DNA from: Campylobacterales bacterium
GTDB taxonomy: Bacteria > Campylobacterota > Campylobacteria > Campylobacterales > QNZT01
DNA: 13,756 nucleotides
Assembly (NCBI GenBank): GCA_027056215.1
Contig: JALULO010000059.1
Span: 1-13,756, forward strand
Reading direction: 5' to 3'
How positions within the stretch are numbered: the stretch's first letter is position 1; every line of letters begins with the position of its first letter. The notes beneath the pieces are model-generated. The model made no database searches. It had not been told where the DNA came from and saw only the letters and a list, made by a program, of their open reading frames with translations. This document shows, one piece after another, positions 1 through 6,802 of this stretch. Position numbers and translations under genes: made by a program.

Positions 1-163
1 CATCAATCCTATTATATGCAGTCATTGCAGCACCTCTTTTTGCTGAACCATAAAAGGCAAATGCCTGTACTTCTTTGCCTGTGTTAGCTACGACATCTGC
101 CAGACCTTTAGCGCCTGTTACAGCACCTTGTCCAGCTCGGCTATGCCATCTCATTTCAAACAT
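1..163 (-). CDS. porG: Pyruvate:flavodoxin/ferredoxin oxidoreductase gamma subunit, N-terminal part
   Basis: Only the first 54 codons are present; the gene leaves the window at its left edge. The translation starts MFEMRWHSRAGQGAVTGAKG and continues with a GKEVQAFAFYGSAKRGAAM segment. This is the characteristic start of the gamma domain of 2-oxoacid:acceptor oxidoreductases, which decarboxylate pyruvate to acetyl-CoA and pass electrons to ferredoxin or flavodoxin in the cytoplasm. The RAGQG glycine-rich motif is at residues 9-13. The start at 163 is well supported by an AAGGAGAG ribosome site a few bases upstream. In Campylobacterota this subunit normally opens a four-gene por operon (gamma, delta, alpha, beta), so the other subunits should lie left of the window. 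It follows the phosphatase gene on the same strand after 35 bases with no terminator, so read-through is possible. Assignment to pyruvate rather than another 2-oxoacid is from family resemblance. Confidence 0.85.
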   Translation of the reverse strand, partial: MFEMRWHSRAGQGAVTGAKGLADVVANTGKEVQAFAFYGSAKRGAAMTAYNRID

Positions 164-198
164 GAACTCTCCTTACAAAGTTTTCCTACTAATTTGTT

Positions 199-885
199 CT
201 ATAATTTTAGGTTATTCTGACTTAACTTAAGCTTTTTTTTAAACATTTTTATTAATCTTATTGCACTAAGTGCGTCATTTTGTAAAAATTTACTACACCT
301 TTGCAACTCTTCTTTTTTTCCATAACCACTAAGAACCCCAACTCCATTTATGCTGGCATCATTTGCACTCACCATATCCATACAAGTATCACCAATCATC
401 CAAACATCATCACTGGCTTTTGTATTCATCTGCTGTAAAGCTTTTAAAATAGGTTCAGGATGTGGTTTTGGATGTATTACATGTTCTCGTCCTATAAGCA
501 CTTCAAAATGATGCATCACATTCATGTGTTCTAAAAGTATTTGTGAATACTCCCCTGTTTTGGTCGTCACCACACCTACTCTGGCAAAAGAAGATGCCTC
601 TACGATCGCTTCTTTTGCATAAGGTAAAAATTTTGTCATAGGTTTTGAACGTTTACGGTAATGTTGTTTATAAACATCCACAAAATCCCACACTTTAGAC
701 GCATCAATCCCAAGATGCAAATACATAAAATCCAAAGGATGACCAATCAAAGATTTAATCTCATCTGGTGGTGGTGTAGGAAGTTCAAAATGTTTAAAAG
801 AGTCATCAAAGCATTTTAAAATAGCTTCAGTCGAATCAATCAGCGTACCGTCGAGATCGAAGAGAATTACCGTCTCTTTTTTCAT
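199..885 (-). CDS. HAD-superfamily phosphatase, phosphoglycolate phosphatase-like
   Basis: A 228-residue soluble cytoplasmic hydrolase of the haloacid dehalogenase superfamily. All four catalytic motifs are visible: motif I FDLDGTL with nucleophile D10 and acid/base D12; motif II threonine in VVTTKT (T107/T108); motif III lysine K140 in HPKPHPEP; and motif IV MIGDTCMD with D166 and D170 for magnesium. The cap is a helical insert between motifs I and II, as in the Gph/PGP type. Phosphoglycolate or another small phosphate ester is the likely substrate, but the sequence does not settle it. Its ATG overlaps the TGA of the upstream solute-binding protein gene (ATGA), so the two are translationally coupled. 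An A8 run in the mRNA near the 3' end (233-240) gives a lysine-rich tail. Confident on family, unsure of substrate. Confidence 0.85.
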   Translation of the reverse strand: MKKETVILFDLDGTLIDSTEAILKCFDDSFKHFELPTPPPDEIKSLIGHPLDFMYLHLGIDASKVWDFVDVYKQHYRKRSKPMTKFLPYAKEAIVEASSFARVGVVTTKTGEYSQILLEHMNVMHHFEVLIGREHVIHPKPHPEPILKALQQMNTKASDDVWMIGDTCMDMVSANDASINGVGVLSGYGKKEELQRCSKFLQNDALSAIRLIKMFKKKLKLSQNNLKL

Positions 886-2381
886 GGCTTTATCCAGTCA
901 ATGACATTGTGCATCACGCCAAGGATTGACTGGCTAACATTTTGAATCTTTTTATTCACAACGGTAATAGAGTTTGGAATGTATAAAAATAGATAAGGAT
1001 TATCATACACGATTAAAGCATATATTTCGCGATATATTTTACCAAGTTTCTTTTGGTCGATAGTCCGTTCTGCTTTTTTGATAAGTTTGTCTACTTTTTC
1101 ATTTTTATAACTGATAAAGTTAAATCCACCTTTTTTGCTACCTTCACTATGCCAGATACTATAGGCATCAGGCATAAGTCCCAATCCCCAACCAAGTATA
1201 ACTGCTTCAAAATTTTTAGGCATGACTACTGTATTTAAAAACGCTTGCCACTCCATCGTTCTGATGTTAACAATCACTCCCGCTTTTGCCAGTTGGTGTT
1301 GGATTATTTGTGTGGCATAAACTCTTGTGTCATTGTTTGAATTTGTCACGATTTCAAAAGTAAAAGGATGCTTGTCATCATATCCAGCCTCTTTTAACAA
1401 TGCTTTTGCTTTTTGGATATTTGGTTTGGGTGCTTTGATCTGATCATTATACGCAAATGTACCAGGCATAAAAGGACCATTGCAGACTTGACCATGTCCA
1501 AAAAAGAGTATATCTACCAACTCCTGCCTATCAATCGCTAAACTTAACGCTTTTCGCACACGTGGATCTTGAAATTTTGGATTTTTAAAATTAAACCCAA
1601 GATAGGTATAACTTTGTGAAATCTTTTCATAGATTGTATAATAACGTTTAAAATCATCATCAAGTTGTCTTTCTATCTGAAGTGGTGTCAGTGATCCAAC
1701 ATCAAGCTTGTGAGATCTTAACATCAAAAACTGCGTACTGGGATCTGGCATGAAGTGATAGACTATTTCTCTTATATGCGGTTCTCCTCTGAAATAGTTT
1801 GGATTTGCTTTAAGTGAAATATCTTTGGATATTTCAAACCCTTTTAAGGTATAAGAGCCTGTACCGATGGGATGTTGATTAAAACTACTGGTCATAATGT
1901 CTTTTTCAAGTTTGAGTATATGTTTAGGTACGATATCCGTCATCCAGGTTTGTAAGGCTTTAAAATAGGGCTCTTTATACTTTACTTCTACTGTATATTT
2001 ATCCAATGCTTTCACACTTTTTACATACCGAAACTCACTACTATACGGTGTATAAATTTTAGGGGAAGTGATCAAGTTATAGGTATATATGACATCATCT
2101 GAGGTAAACTGTTTACCATCACTCCACAAAACATTTTTTCTTAATGTAAAAATAAGTGTCGTATCATCTTTGAAGTGATAACTTTTGGCTAGTCTTGGTT
2201 CAATCTTTCCATCTTTATCATAGGCTAATAGTGCATCAAAAACCCATCCTGATATCTCTTGACTAGCACTATCTGTTGCGATCAACGGATTAAGTTTACT
2301 CGGATTGGATGAGATTGATAGATGGAGTGTTGTAGCATTGATAGTTAATGTAAAAAATATAGATAAAATTAAATATTTCAT
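882..2381 (-). CDS. Periplasmic solute-binding protein, family 5 (peptide/nickel type)
   Basis: A 499-residue SBP_bac_5 (OppA/DppA-like) binding protein. Residues 1-16 form a Sec signal peptide (MKYLILSIFFTLTINA, likely cut after A16). There is no lipobox cysteine, so the mature protein should be free in the periplasm. Family hallmarks follow: an N-terminal NPLIATDSASQEISGWVFDAL segment, DGKIEPRLAKSYHF at about 57-70, and the signature region TFTLRKNVLWSDGKQFTSDD near 78-96. A later block, DPRVRKALSLAIDRQELVD, is also typical. Such proteins capture oligopeptides, metal chelates or other ligands for an ABC importer, but no permease or ATPase gene is next to it. Instead it is coupled to a phosphatase gene by a 4-base overlap. 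The start is firm because no other in-frame start preserves the signal peptide. Only AGG two bases before the ATG resembles a ribosome site. Confidence 0.87.
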   Translation of the reverse strand: MKYLILSIFFTLTINATTLHLSISSNPSKLNPLIATDSASQEISGWVFDALLAYDKDGKIEPRLAKSYHFKDDTTLIFTLRKNVLWSDGKQFTSDDVIYTYNLITSPKIYTPYSSEFRYVKSVKALDKYTVEVKYKEPYFKALQTWMTDIVPKHILKLEKDIMTSSFNQHPIGTGSYTLKGFEISKDISLKANPNYFRGEPHIREIVYHFMPDPSTQFLMLRSHKLDVGSLTPLQIERQLDDDFKRYYTIYEKISQSYTYLGFNFKNPKFQDPRVRKALSLAIDRQELVDILFFGHGQVCNGPFMPGTFAYNDQIKAPKPNIQKAKALLKEAGYDDKHPFTFEIVTNSNNDTRVYATQIIQHQLAKAGVIVNIRTMEWQAFLNTVVMPKNFEAVILGWGLGLMPDAYSIWHSEGSKKGGFNFISYKNEKVDKLIKKAERTIDQKKLGKIYREIYALIVYDNPYLFLYIPNSITVVNKKIQNVSQSILGVMHNVIDWIKP

Positions 2382-2385
2382 GACC

Positions 2386-2397
2386 TGATTATAATCA
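2386..2397. promoter_or_regulatory. Palindromic -10 element, candidate bidirectional promoter
   Basis: The 12 bases TGATTATAATCA are a perfect palindrome in the 57-base gap between divergent genes. They give TATAAT on the plus strand (2390-2395) and on the minus strand (2393 to 2388). The plus reading would start transcription near 2402 and leave a leader of about 37 bases before the YfaZ-like gene. The minus reading places the start at or next to the ATG of the solute-binding protein gene. No good -35 box is visible on either side, which is usual for Campylobacterota sigma-70 promoters. Promoter activity is inferred. Confidence 0.5.
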
Positions 2398-2438
2398 ACA
2401 TTGTCTTAAAATGGAGCAATGAATAAACAAGGATTTAT

Positions 2439-3011
2439 ATGAAAAAATTTATTATTATACTTTTTATTTTAAGTACTCAGCTTTTCGCGATACAACGGTT
2501 TGGATTTGGATTAAATGTCAATACAAACGCAGTAGAGTTTGAAGCAAAAGCAAATATGGCTCCTTTTATGAGTGATGACCCTATCTATAGAAATTTTTAT
2601 ATGGATTTTAATCTTATCAATGACGATGATACACTTGTTGGTCTTGGGTTATATGTAGACAATACTTTTTACAGTTACCAACCACTTAGTTTTCAAGTTG
2701 GATTACGTACTATTTTTACCAGTCGTGGTGACAATGACATGTTTGCTATACCTATTTTGTTTGGATTCAAACATAAAATCTATCTAGGAAATCTACCAGT
2801 CGGAACACTTGGAGCAAAAGTAGTATACGCCCCTTCCCCACTCTCCTTCCAAGATTCCAAAAAATATCTTCAATGGAATATAGAAGCGGCTATGCAAATC
2901 ATAGAAAATGTAGAGATATATGCCGGATATAGAAATATTGACACAGATTACGAAACAATACAAATCAAATACAACGACTCTGGATACATAGGTTTTAGAT
3001 TTATATTTTAA
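2439..3011 (+). CDS. YfaZ-like small outer-membrane beta-barrel protein
   Basis: A 190-residue exported protein. A signal peptide (MKKFIIILFILSTQLFA, probable cut after A17) is followed by alternating hydrophobic/polar segments rich in Gly, Phe and Tyr, as in a short beta-barrel. It ends in GYIGFRFIF, with the C-terminal phenylalanine typical of proteins inserted by the BAM complex. Length and pattern (GFGLNVNTNAVEFEAKANM, then repeated barrel hairpins) resemble YfaZ-family outer-membrane proteins; I recognise this by style rather than by a diagnostic motif. Function is unknown for the family. The ATG is preceded by AAGGA at 2429-2433. The gene is a single unit: a divergent promoter lies upstream and a strong intrinsic terminator downstream, separating it from the oxidase operon. 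Confidence 0.65.
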   Translation: MKKFIIILFILSTQLFAIQRFGFGLNVNTNAVEFEAKANMAPFMSDDPIYRNFYMDFNLINDDDTLVGLGLYVDNTFYSYQPLSFQVGLRTIFTSRGDNDMFAIPILFGFKHKIYLGNLPVGTLGAKVVYAPSPLSFQDSKKYLQWNIEAAMQIIENVEIYAGYRNIDTDYETIQIKYNDSGYIGFRFIF

Positions 3012-3054
3012 CCTACAAAACCACATAAAACTCCTTTAATATGGGATTTAAATT

Positions 3055-3079
3055 AAAAAGGATAATTAATATCCTTTTT
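3055..3079 (+). terminator. Intrinsic terminator after the YfaZ-like gene
   Basis: A perfect 10-base inverted repeat, AAAAAGGATA (3055-3064) and TATCCTTTTT (3070-3079), encloses a five-base loop ATTAA. The 3' arm supplies the U-run. The A-run on the 5' arm means it could also work on the opposite strand. It lies 43 bases after the stop codon and isolates the beta-barrel gene from the oxidase promoter. Confidence 0.8.
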
Positions 3080-3164
3080 ATACAAATAATCTCACTTTAC
3101 GTTAACTAAAAGTAAATAAGCTCATAATTTATCAGAGAAAACTATACCTTTTAAGCTAATTTTG

Positions 3165-3183
3165 TATAATTTAGCTATATAAT
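3165..3183 (+). promoter_or_regulatory. Likely ccoN promoter region, two overlapping -10 candidates
   Basis: Two exact TATAAT hexamers lie upstream of ccoN, at 3165-3170 (preceded by TTTTG) and at 3178-3183. They predict starts near 3177 and 3190, giving leaders of about 48-61 bases. No convincing -35 box is present, but T-rich tracts upstream fit the Campylobacterota housekeeping sigma pattern. Which one is used cannot be told from sequence. Confidence 0.6.
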
Positions 3184-3214
3184 AATTGGTCATCATGTGT
3201 AAATCATGACAATT
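3184..3214 (+). promoter_or_regulatory. Inverted repeat in the ccoN leader, candidate operator or RNA hairpin
   Basis: AATT-g-GTCAT (3184-3193) pairs with ATGAC-AATT (3206-3214), with one bulged G. After a C/C mismatch two further pairs close a six-base loop GTGTAA. The dyad sits at or just downstream of the predicted transcription starts and 12 bases before the AGGAGG ribosome site of ccoN. This position would suit a repressor site or a leader hairpin. It does not match the FNR-type TTGAT-N4-ATCAA box. Confidence 0.35.
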
Positions 3215-3237
3215 ACAAATCATTTAGGAGGTTTTTA

Positions 3238-4701
3238 ATGCAATCACATAATGCATTAGAGTATGACTATACAGTCGCTAAGATGTTTGCCATCGCAGCA
3301 ATTGTATTGGGTATTGTAGGTATGACGATTGGTGTTTTGATAGCGTTTCAGCTAGCATTTCCAGATCTGAATTATCTATTTGGTGAGTACGGAACATTTA
3401 GCCGTCTAAGACCACTGCACACAGATTCAGTTGCATTTGGTTTTACGTTGAGCGGTGTTTGGGCAGGCTGGTATTACTCAGCGCAAAGGATGCTGAAAGT
3501 TTCTATGGCGGAATCTCCGTTTATGATGTTTATTGGTAAACTGCACTTCTGGCTCTACCTTGCAGTTGTAGCGGGTGCTGTTGTCTCTTTGCTGATGGGT
3601 ATCACCACTTCCAAAGAGTATGCAGAGTTCGAATGGCCAATCGATATAGGAATCGTCGTCGTATGGGTCATTTACGGTATCAATATGTTCGGTATGATCG
3701 GTATTAGAAGAGAAAAATATCTCTATATTTCTATGTGGTATTATATCGCATTTTATGTTGCTATTGCTATGCTTTACCTATTTAACAATATGGAAATACC
3801 TACATATTTTGTCGCTGGTGTAGGAGACTGGTATCACTCCGTCTCGATGTATGCCGGTACAAATGATGCGATGGTACAATGGTGGTATGGTCATAATGCA
3901 GTTGCATTTGTTTTCACAACACCTATTATTGCTTTGATTTACTATTTCCTTCCAAAAGAAGCAGGTCAACCAGTTTATTCATATAAATTGTCTTTGTTAT
4001 CTTTCTGGGGATTAATGTTTGTTTATCTTTGGGCAGGTGGACACCACCTTCTTTTCTCTACAGTTCCTGATTGGGTACAAACAATGGGTTCAGTTTTTTC
4101 AGTAGTACTTATTTTACCATCATGGGGTTCAGCAATAAATATGCTTTTAACTATGAAAGGTGAGTGGGGACAACTTCAAACAAATCCTTTAATCAAGTTT
4201 ATGGTTCTTGCATCAACTTTTTATATGTTCTCAACGCTAGAAGGTCCAATACAAGCAATCAAATCAGTCAATGCACTTGCACACTTTACAGATTGGATTC
4301 CAGGACACGTACATGATGGTACACTAGGTTGGGTTGGATTTATGATTATCGCTTCTATCTACCATATGACTCCAAGAATTGCAAAAAGAGAAATCTGGAG
4401 TAAGAAACTAACAGATGCACAATTTTGGATTCAAACTACAGGTATTGTTTTTTACTTCTCAAGTATGTGGATTGCAGGTATTACACAAGGTATGATGTGG
4501 AGAGCGACAGATGAATATGGTAACTTAGCATACTCATTTATCGATACAGTTACGGTACTTCATCCTTACTATACAATTAGAGCAGTAGGTGGATTATTTT
4601 ACCTAACAGGTGTGTTCTTGTGGGCATTTAATATCTACAAAACATATACAGCGGGTCGCGTGCTTGAGAGAGAACCTCAAACAGCAAGTCCTATGGCATA
4701 A
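3238..4701 (+). CDS. ccoN: cbb3-type cytochrome c oxidase catalytic subunit I
   Basis: A 487-residue, roughly 12-helix inner-membrane protein that reduces oxygen to water at a heme b3-CuB centre and pumps protons; it is the high-affinity terminal oxidase of microaerobes. Every expected ligand is visible: H61 (low-spin heme b) in LRPLHTDS, H219 (CuB) in WWYGHN, H269 and H270 (CuB) in AGGHHLLF, and H357/H359 (heme b3 and heme b) in IPGHVHDG. Y263, at the spacing expected for the Tyr cross-linked to the CuB His, and E335 of the proton pathway are also present. An AGGAGG site at 3226-3231 fixes the start. The gene opens the cco operon and its stop overlaps the ccoO ribosome site. The first third (to about 3660) is visibly richer in G+C and CTG codons than the rest. 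Confidence 0.97.
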   Translation: MQSHNALEYDYTVAKMFAIAAIVLGIVGMTIGVLIAFQLAFPDLNYLFGEYGTFSRLRPLHTDSVAFGFTLSGVWAGWYYSAQRMLKVSMAESPFMMFIGKLHFWLYLAVVAGAVVSLLMGITTSKEYAEFEWPIDIGIVVVWVIYGINMFGMIGIRREKYLYISMWYYIAFYVAIAMLYLFNNMEIPTYFVAGVGDWYHSVSMYAGTNDAMVQWWYGHNAVAFVFTTPIIALIYYFLPKEAGQPVYSYKLSLLSFWGLMFVYLWAGGHHLLFSTVPDWVQTMGSVFSVVLILPSWGSAINMLLTMKGEWGQLQTNPLIKFMVLASTFYMFSTLEGPIQAIKSVNALAHFTDWIPGHVHDGTLGWVGFMIIASIYHMTPRIAKREIWSKKLTDAQFWIQTTGIVFYFSSMWIAGITQGMMWRATDEYGNLAYSFIDTVTVLHPYYTIRAVGGLFYLTGVFLWAFNIYKTYTAGRVLEREPQTASPMA

Positions 4702-4715
4702 GGAGGATATAGATT

Positions 4716-5381
4716 ATGTTTCATTGGTTAGAAAAAAATCCATTCCTTTTCACAGTAATGGTGTTTATCGTAGTTGGCTTTGCAGGTGTTATTACTATCT
4801 TGCCTGATTTCGCGAAAAGTTCACGTCCGTTGGTTGGTAAAAAACCTTATACAATTTTACAGTTGACTGGTAGACATGTTTACATCAAAGATAGTTGTAA
4901 TGCATGTCACTCCCAACTAATTCGTCCGTTTAAATCTGAAACAGACAGATATGGTAAGTACTCGCTTAGTGGAGAGTATGCTTATGATAGACCTTTCCTT
5001 TGGGGTTCAAAAAGAACAGGTCCTGATCTTCACCGTGTCGGTAACTACAGAACAACAGACTGGCATGAAAATCATATGTGGCAACCTACTTCCGTAGTTC
5101 CTGGGTCTATTATGCCTGCTTATAAACACATGTTTAAAAATGAAGCAGATGTAGAAACAGCCTATGCAGAGGCAGTTACAGTTAAAAAAATATTTAATGT
5201 GCCTTATGATCAAAAAGGTATGCCAAAACTAGGAACACTTAAAGAAGCTCAAGCTGAGGCACTAACCGAAGCTAAAGCAATCGTTGCAAACATGAAGAAC
5301 AAAGCGGTTAAAGCTGCTGTAGCAAGTGGGAAAATCCCTGAGATTGTTGCACTAATTGCATATTTAAATAGTTTAAAATAA
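4716..5381 (+). CDS. ccoO: cbb3-type cytochrome c oxidase monoheme subunit II
   Basis: A 221-residue membrane-anchored c-type cytochrome. One N-terminal helix (about residues 11-30, VMVFIVVGFAGVITIL) anchors a periplasmic domain with a single heme motif CNACH (C61, C64, H65). A distal methionine ligand is likely M133 in GSIMPAY. Family blocks such as YGKYSLSGEYAYDRPFLWGS and RTGPDLHRVG are well conserved. It takes electrons from CcoP and passes them to CcoN. AAGGAGG at 4700-4706, overlapping the ccoN stop, supports the start. An alanine/lysine-rich helical stretch (about 175-205) precedes the C-terminal helix. It lies 14 bases after ccoN and 10 bases before ccoQ. Confidence 0.97.
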   Translation: MFHWLEKNPFLFTVMVFIVVGFAGVITILPDFAKSSRPLVGKKPYTILQLTGRHVYIKDSCNACHSQLIRPFKSETDRYGKYSLSGEYAYDRPFLWGSKRTGPDLHRVGNYRTTDWHENHMWQPTSVVPGSIMPAYKHMFKNEADVETAYAEAVTVKKIFNVPYDQKGMPKLGTLKEAQAEALTEAKAIVANMKNKAVKAAVASGKIPEIVALIAYLNSLK

Positions 5382-5391
5382 GAGGTATAAA

Positions 5392-5628
5392 ATGACTTTG
5401 GATCTTGAAACAGCTTATAGTATTCAAGCATATGCATATGTAGCAGTTACCGGTTTTTGTATTCTCTTACTTTATGGTTATATCCACCATCTATATAGCA
5501 GTGAAAAAAAAGGCACTCGTGATTATGAAAAATATGCAAATATTGCATTGGATGATGAGTTAGATTCAACTCCATTGGAAACTACCTCTCCATGGGAAAA
5601 GAAAAAAAATAAAGGAGAATCAGCATGA
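5392..5628 (+). CDS. ccoQ: CcoQ/FixQ-like small cbb3 oxidase subunit
   Basis: A 78-residue protein with one membrane helix at about residues 13-33, then a charged cytoplasmic tail rich in Lys, Glu and Asp. Position between ccoO and ccoP and this architecture identify it as the CcoQ component, which stabilises the oxidase complex. The tail is somewhat longer than in many FixQ proteins (typically 50-60 residues) and ends in KKKNKGESA. A weak AGAGG ribosome site precedes the ATG. The stop overlaps the ccoP start by ATGA, so the two are translationally coupled. The family is poorly conserved, so the name rests largely on context. Confidence 0.85.
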   Translation: MTLDLETAYSIQAYAYVAVTGFCILLLYGYIHHLYSSEKKGTRDYEKYANIALDDELDSTPLETTSPWEKKKNKGESA

Positions 5629-6449
5629 AGATAAATTTATCAAGTGATACTGTAAATCAGTTAGCACTAGTAGGTGCAGCTGTAATCATCATTCTGACTG
5701 TTTATGTTGCGGGTAAATATATCCGGCAAATGAAAACAGATACAAGTAGTGGTGAGTTAAGTGATGAAAACTGGGATGGAATTGGCGAATATAAAAATCC
5801 ACTTCCAACAGGTTGGGCAATTAGTTTTGTAGGAACAATGATCTGGGGATTGTGGTATTGGTTTTTGGGTTATCCACTCAATGCTTATTCACAAATCGGT
5901 GAATACAATCAAGAGGTAAAAGCTTATAATACTGCTTTTGAAAAAAAATGGCAAAATCCAGATGCAGATACAAAACTTGCTATGGGTGAAGGTGTCTTTT
6001 TAGTACAATGTGCACCTTGTCATGGTGTCGCAGGTGATGGTATCGATGGTAAAGCCCAAGGGTTTGATAAATGGGGTACCCAAAGAGCCGTATTAGAAAC
6101 AATCGAAAAAGGTTCTAAAGGTCTTGGTTATCCTATGGGTGAGATGCCAGCGGGTATGGCAAGTGGAGATGATGCAAAAGCAATCGCAAAATATGTTGCC
6201 GGTGGTATGCAAGGTGATAAACCTGCTGCATTTTCTGCATGTGCTAGTTGTCATGGCGAAGATGGTAAAGGCTTAGGCGGACAAGCTCCAAATATCAGTC
6301 AATACGGTACAACTGCGTTTGTTACTGATGTACTTAATCGTGGTAAAAAAGGTTATATCGGAACGATGCCTAAATTTAGTGACGGTAGATTAACAGATAT
6401 CCAAAAAGACGCTGTTGCTACATATATACTATCACTTAGAGAAAAGTAA
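5625..6449 (+). CDS. ccoP: cbb3-type cytochrome c oxidase diheme subunit III
   Basis: A 274-residue diheme cytochrome c that receives electrons from soluble cytochromes and hands them to CcoO. Two membrane helices are predicted, about residues 12-30 and 64-84. Between them is the FixP N-terminal region with DGIGEYKNPLPTGW. Two periplasmic cytochrome c domains follow, with heme motifs CAPCH (C129, C132, H133) and CASCH (C206, C209, H210). Likely axial methionines are M174 (GEMPAGM) and M248 (GTMPKF). AAGGAGAATCAGC before the ATG gives a good ribosome site inside ccoQ. An A8 run lies within the gene at 5941-5948 without disturbing the frame. It closes the core ccoNOQP set. Confidence 0.96.
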   Translation: MKINLSSDTVNQLALVGAAVIIILTVYVAGKYIRQMKTDTSSGELSDENWDGIGEYKNPLPTGWAISFVGTMIWGLWYWFLGYPLNAYSQIGEYNQEVKAYNTAFEKKWQNPDADTKLAMGEGVFLVQCAPCHGVAGDGIDGKAQGFDKWGTQRAVLETIEKGSKGLGYPMGEMPAGMASGDDAKAIAKYVAGGMQGDKPAAFSACASCHGEDGKGLGGQAPNISQYGTTAFVTDVLNRGKKGYIGTMPKFSDGRLTDIQKDAVATYILSLREK

Positions 6450-6458
6450 GGATAAGCT

Positions 6459-6677
6459 ATGGCAGAAAATAAAACAAGAAGAATGTGTTTTAACATCAAC
6501 GGACTTTTAGGCGGTATTCTTGCAACAGTATTGTTACTTTCAGTTTTGGTATTTTTAACTATCAATGCGATAACAGTACAGCAGAAAAATGCTACTACTT
6601 ATTATCAATTAGATGATGCATCTAATATTCAAATGATAAGTACAGATAATGCAAAGCATTATAAAATTGTAAAATAA
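6459..6677 (+). CDS. DUF4006 small membrane protein of the cco operon
   Basis: A 72-residue protein with a short basic N-terminus (MAENKTRRMCFNING), one strong membrane helix at about 15-38 and a polar tail of about 34 residues. Inside-positive charge suggests the tail faces the periplasm. It matches what I remember of DUF4006, a family of short Campylobacterota proteins found directly after ccoP. AAGGAT at 6448-6453 overlaps the ccoP stop and sets the start. Function is unknown; its position implies a role in assembly or stability of the cbb3 complex. It could be an extra subunit. The single cysteine C10 lies before the helix, on the probable cytoplasmic side. Confidence 0.82.
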   Translation: MAENKTRRMCFNINGLLGGILATVLLLSVLVFLTINAITVQQKNATTYYQLDDASNIQMISTDNAKHYKIVK

Positions 6678-6686
6678 GGAGTCACA

Positions 6687-6791
6687 ATGGCAGATACACT
6701 ATTTTATATAATAGGCGTTGGTTTGGTAGCGATGGCAGCCATTACTATCTGGGTAGTTACAACACCTGGCACTCACCTATACCTAGGTTAA
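6687..6791 (+). CDS. 34-residue single-helix membrane microprotein in the cco operon
   Basis: A complete small ORF, reading MADTLFYIIGVGLVAMAAIT then IWVVTTPGTHLYLG and a TAA stop. One hydrophobic helix covers about residues 5-24, with a short C-terminal tail. It is supported by a very good ribosome site, TAAGGAG (6675-6681), five bases before the ATG, and by exact packing between DUF4006 (9-base gap) and the next gene. Size, topology and place resemble CcoM, the roughly 36-residue single-helix subunit seen in the Pseudomonas stutzeri cbb3 oxidase. I cannot show homology, so this is an analogy. Its last codons lie inside a nested inverted repeat. A chance ORF is unlikely given the ribosome site and membrane-helix composition. 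Confidence 0.75.
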   Translation: MADTLFYIIGVGLVAMAAITIWVVTTPGTHLYLG

Positions 6792-6799
6792 TCCAGGTG
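6763..6799 (+). promoter_or_regulatory. Nested hairpin across the microprotein end and the next gene's start
   Basis: Outer arms CACCTGG (6763-6769) and CCAGGTG (6793-6799) are perfect complements. Inside them ACCTA (6775-6779) and TAGGT (6784-6788) form a second stem with a TACC loop. The structure contains the microprotein stop codon and the AGGTGAT ribosome site of the following gene. It could therefore hide that site until ribosomes finishing the microprotein open it. No T-run follows, so it is not a normal terminator. Confidence 0.5.
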
Positions 6800-6802
6800 A
6801 TA

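Noticed and set aside
233..240. T8 run (A8 in the mRNA) near the end of the phosphatase gene as a contingency locus
   Set aside because: It lies in the last 20 or so codons, after all catalytic motifs, so slippage would change only the tail.
3096..3116. TTTAC-N11-GTAAA and TTAAC-N4 half-site upstream of ccoN as a CRP/FNR/NssR-type box
   Set aside because: Only one half matches TTAAC-N4-GTTAA well, and the short AT-rich arms are expected by chance in this composition.
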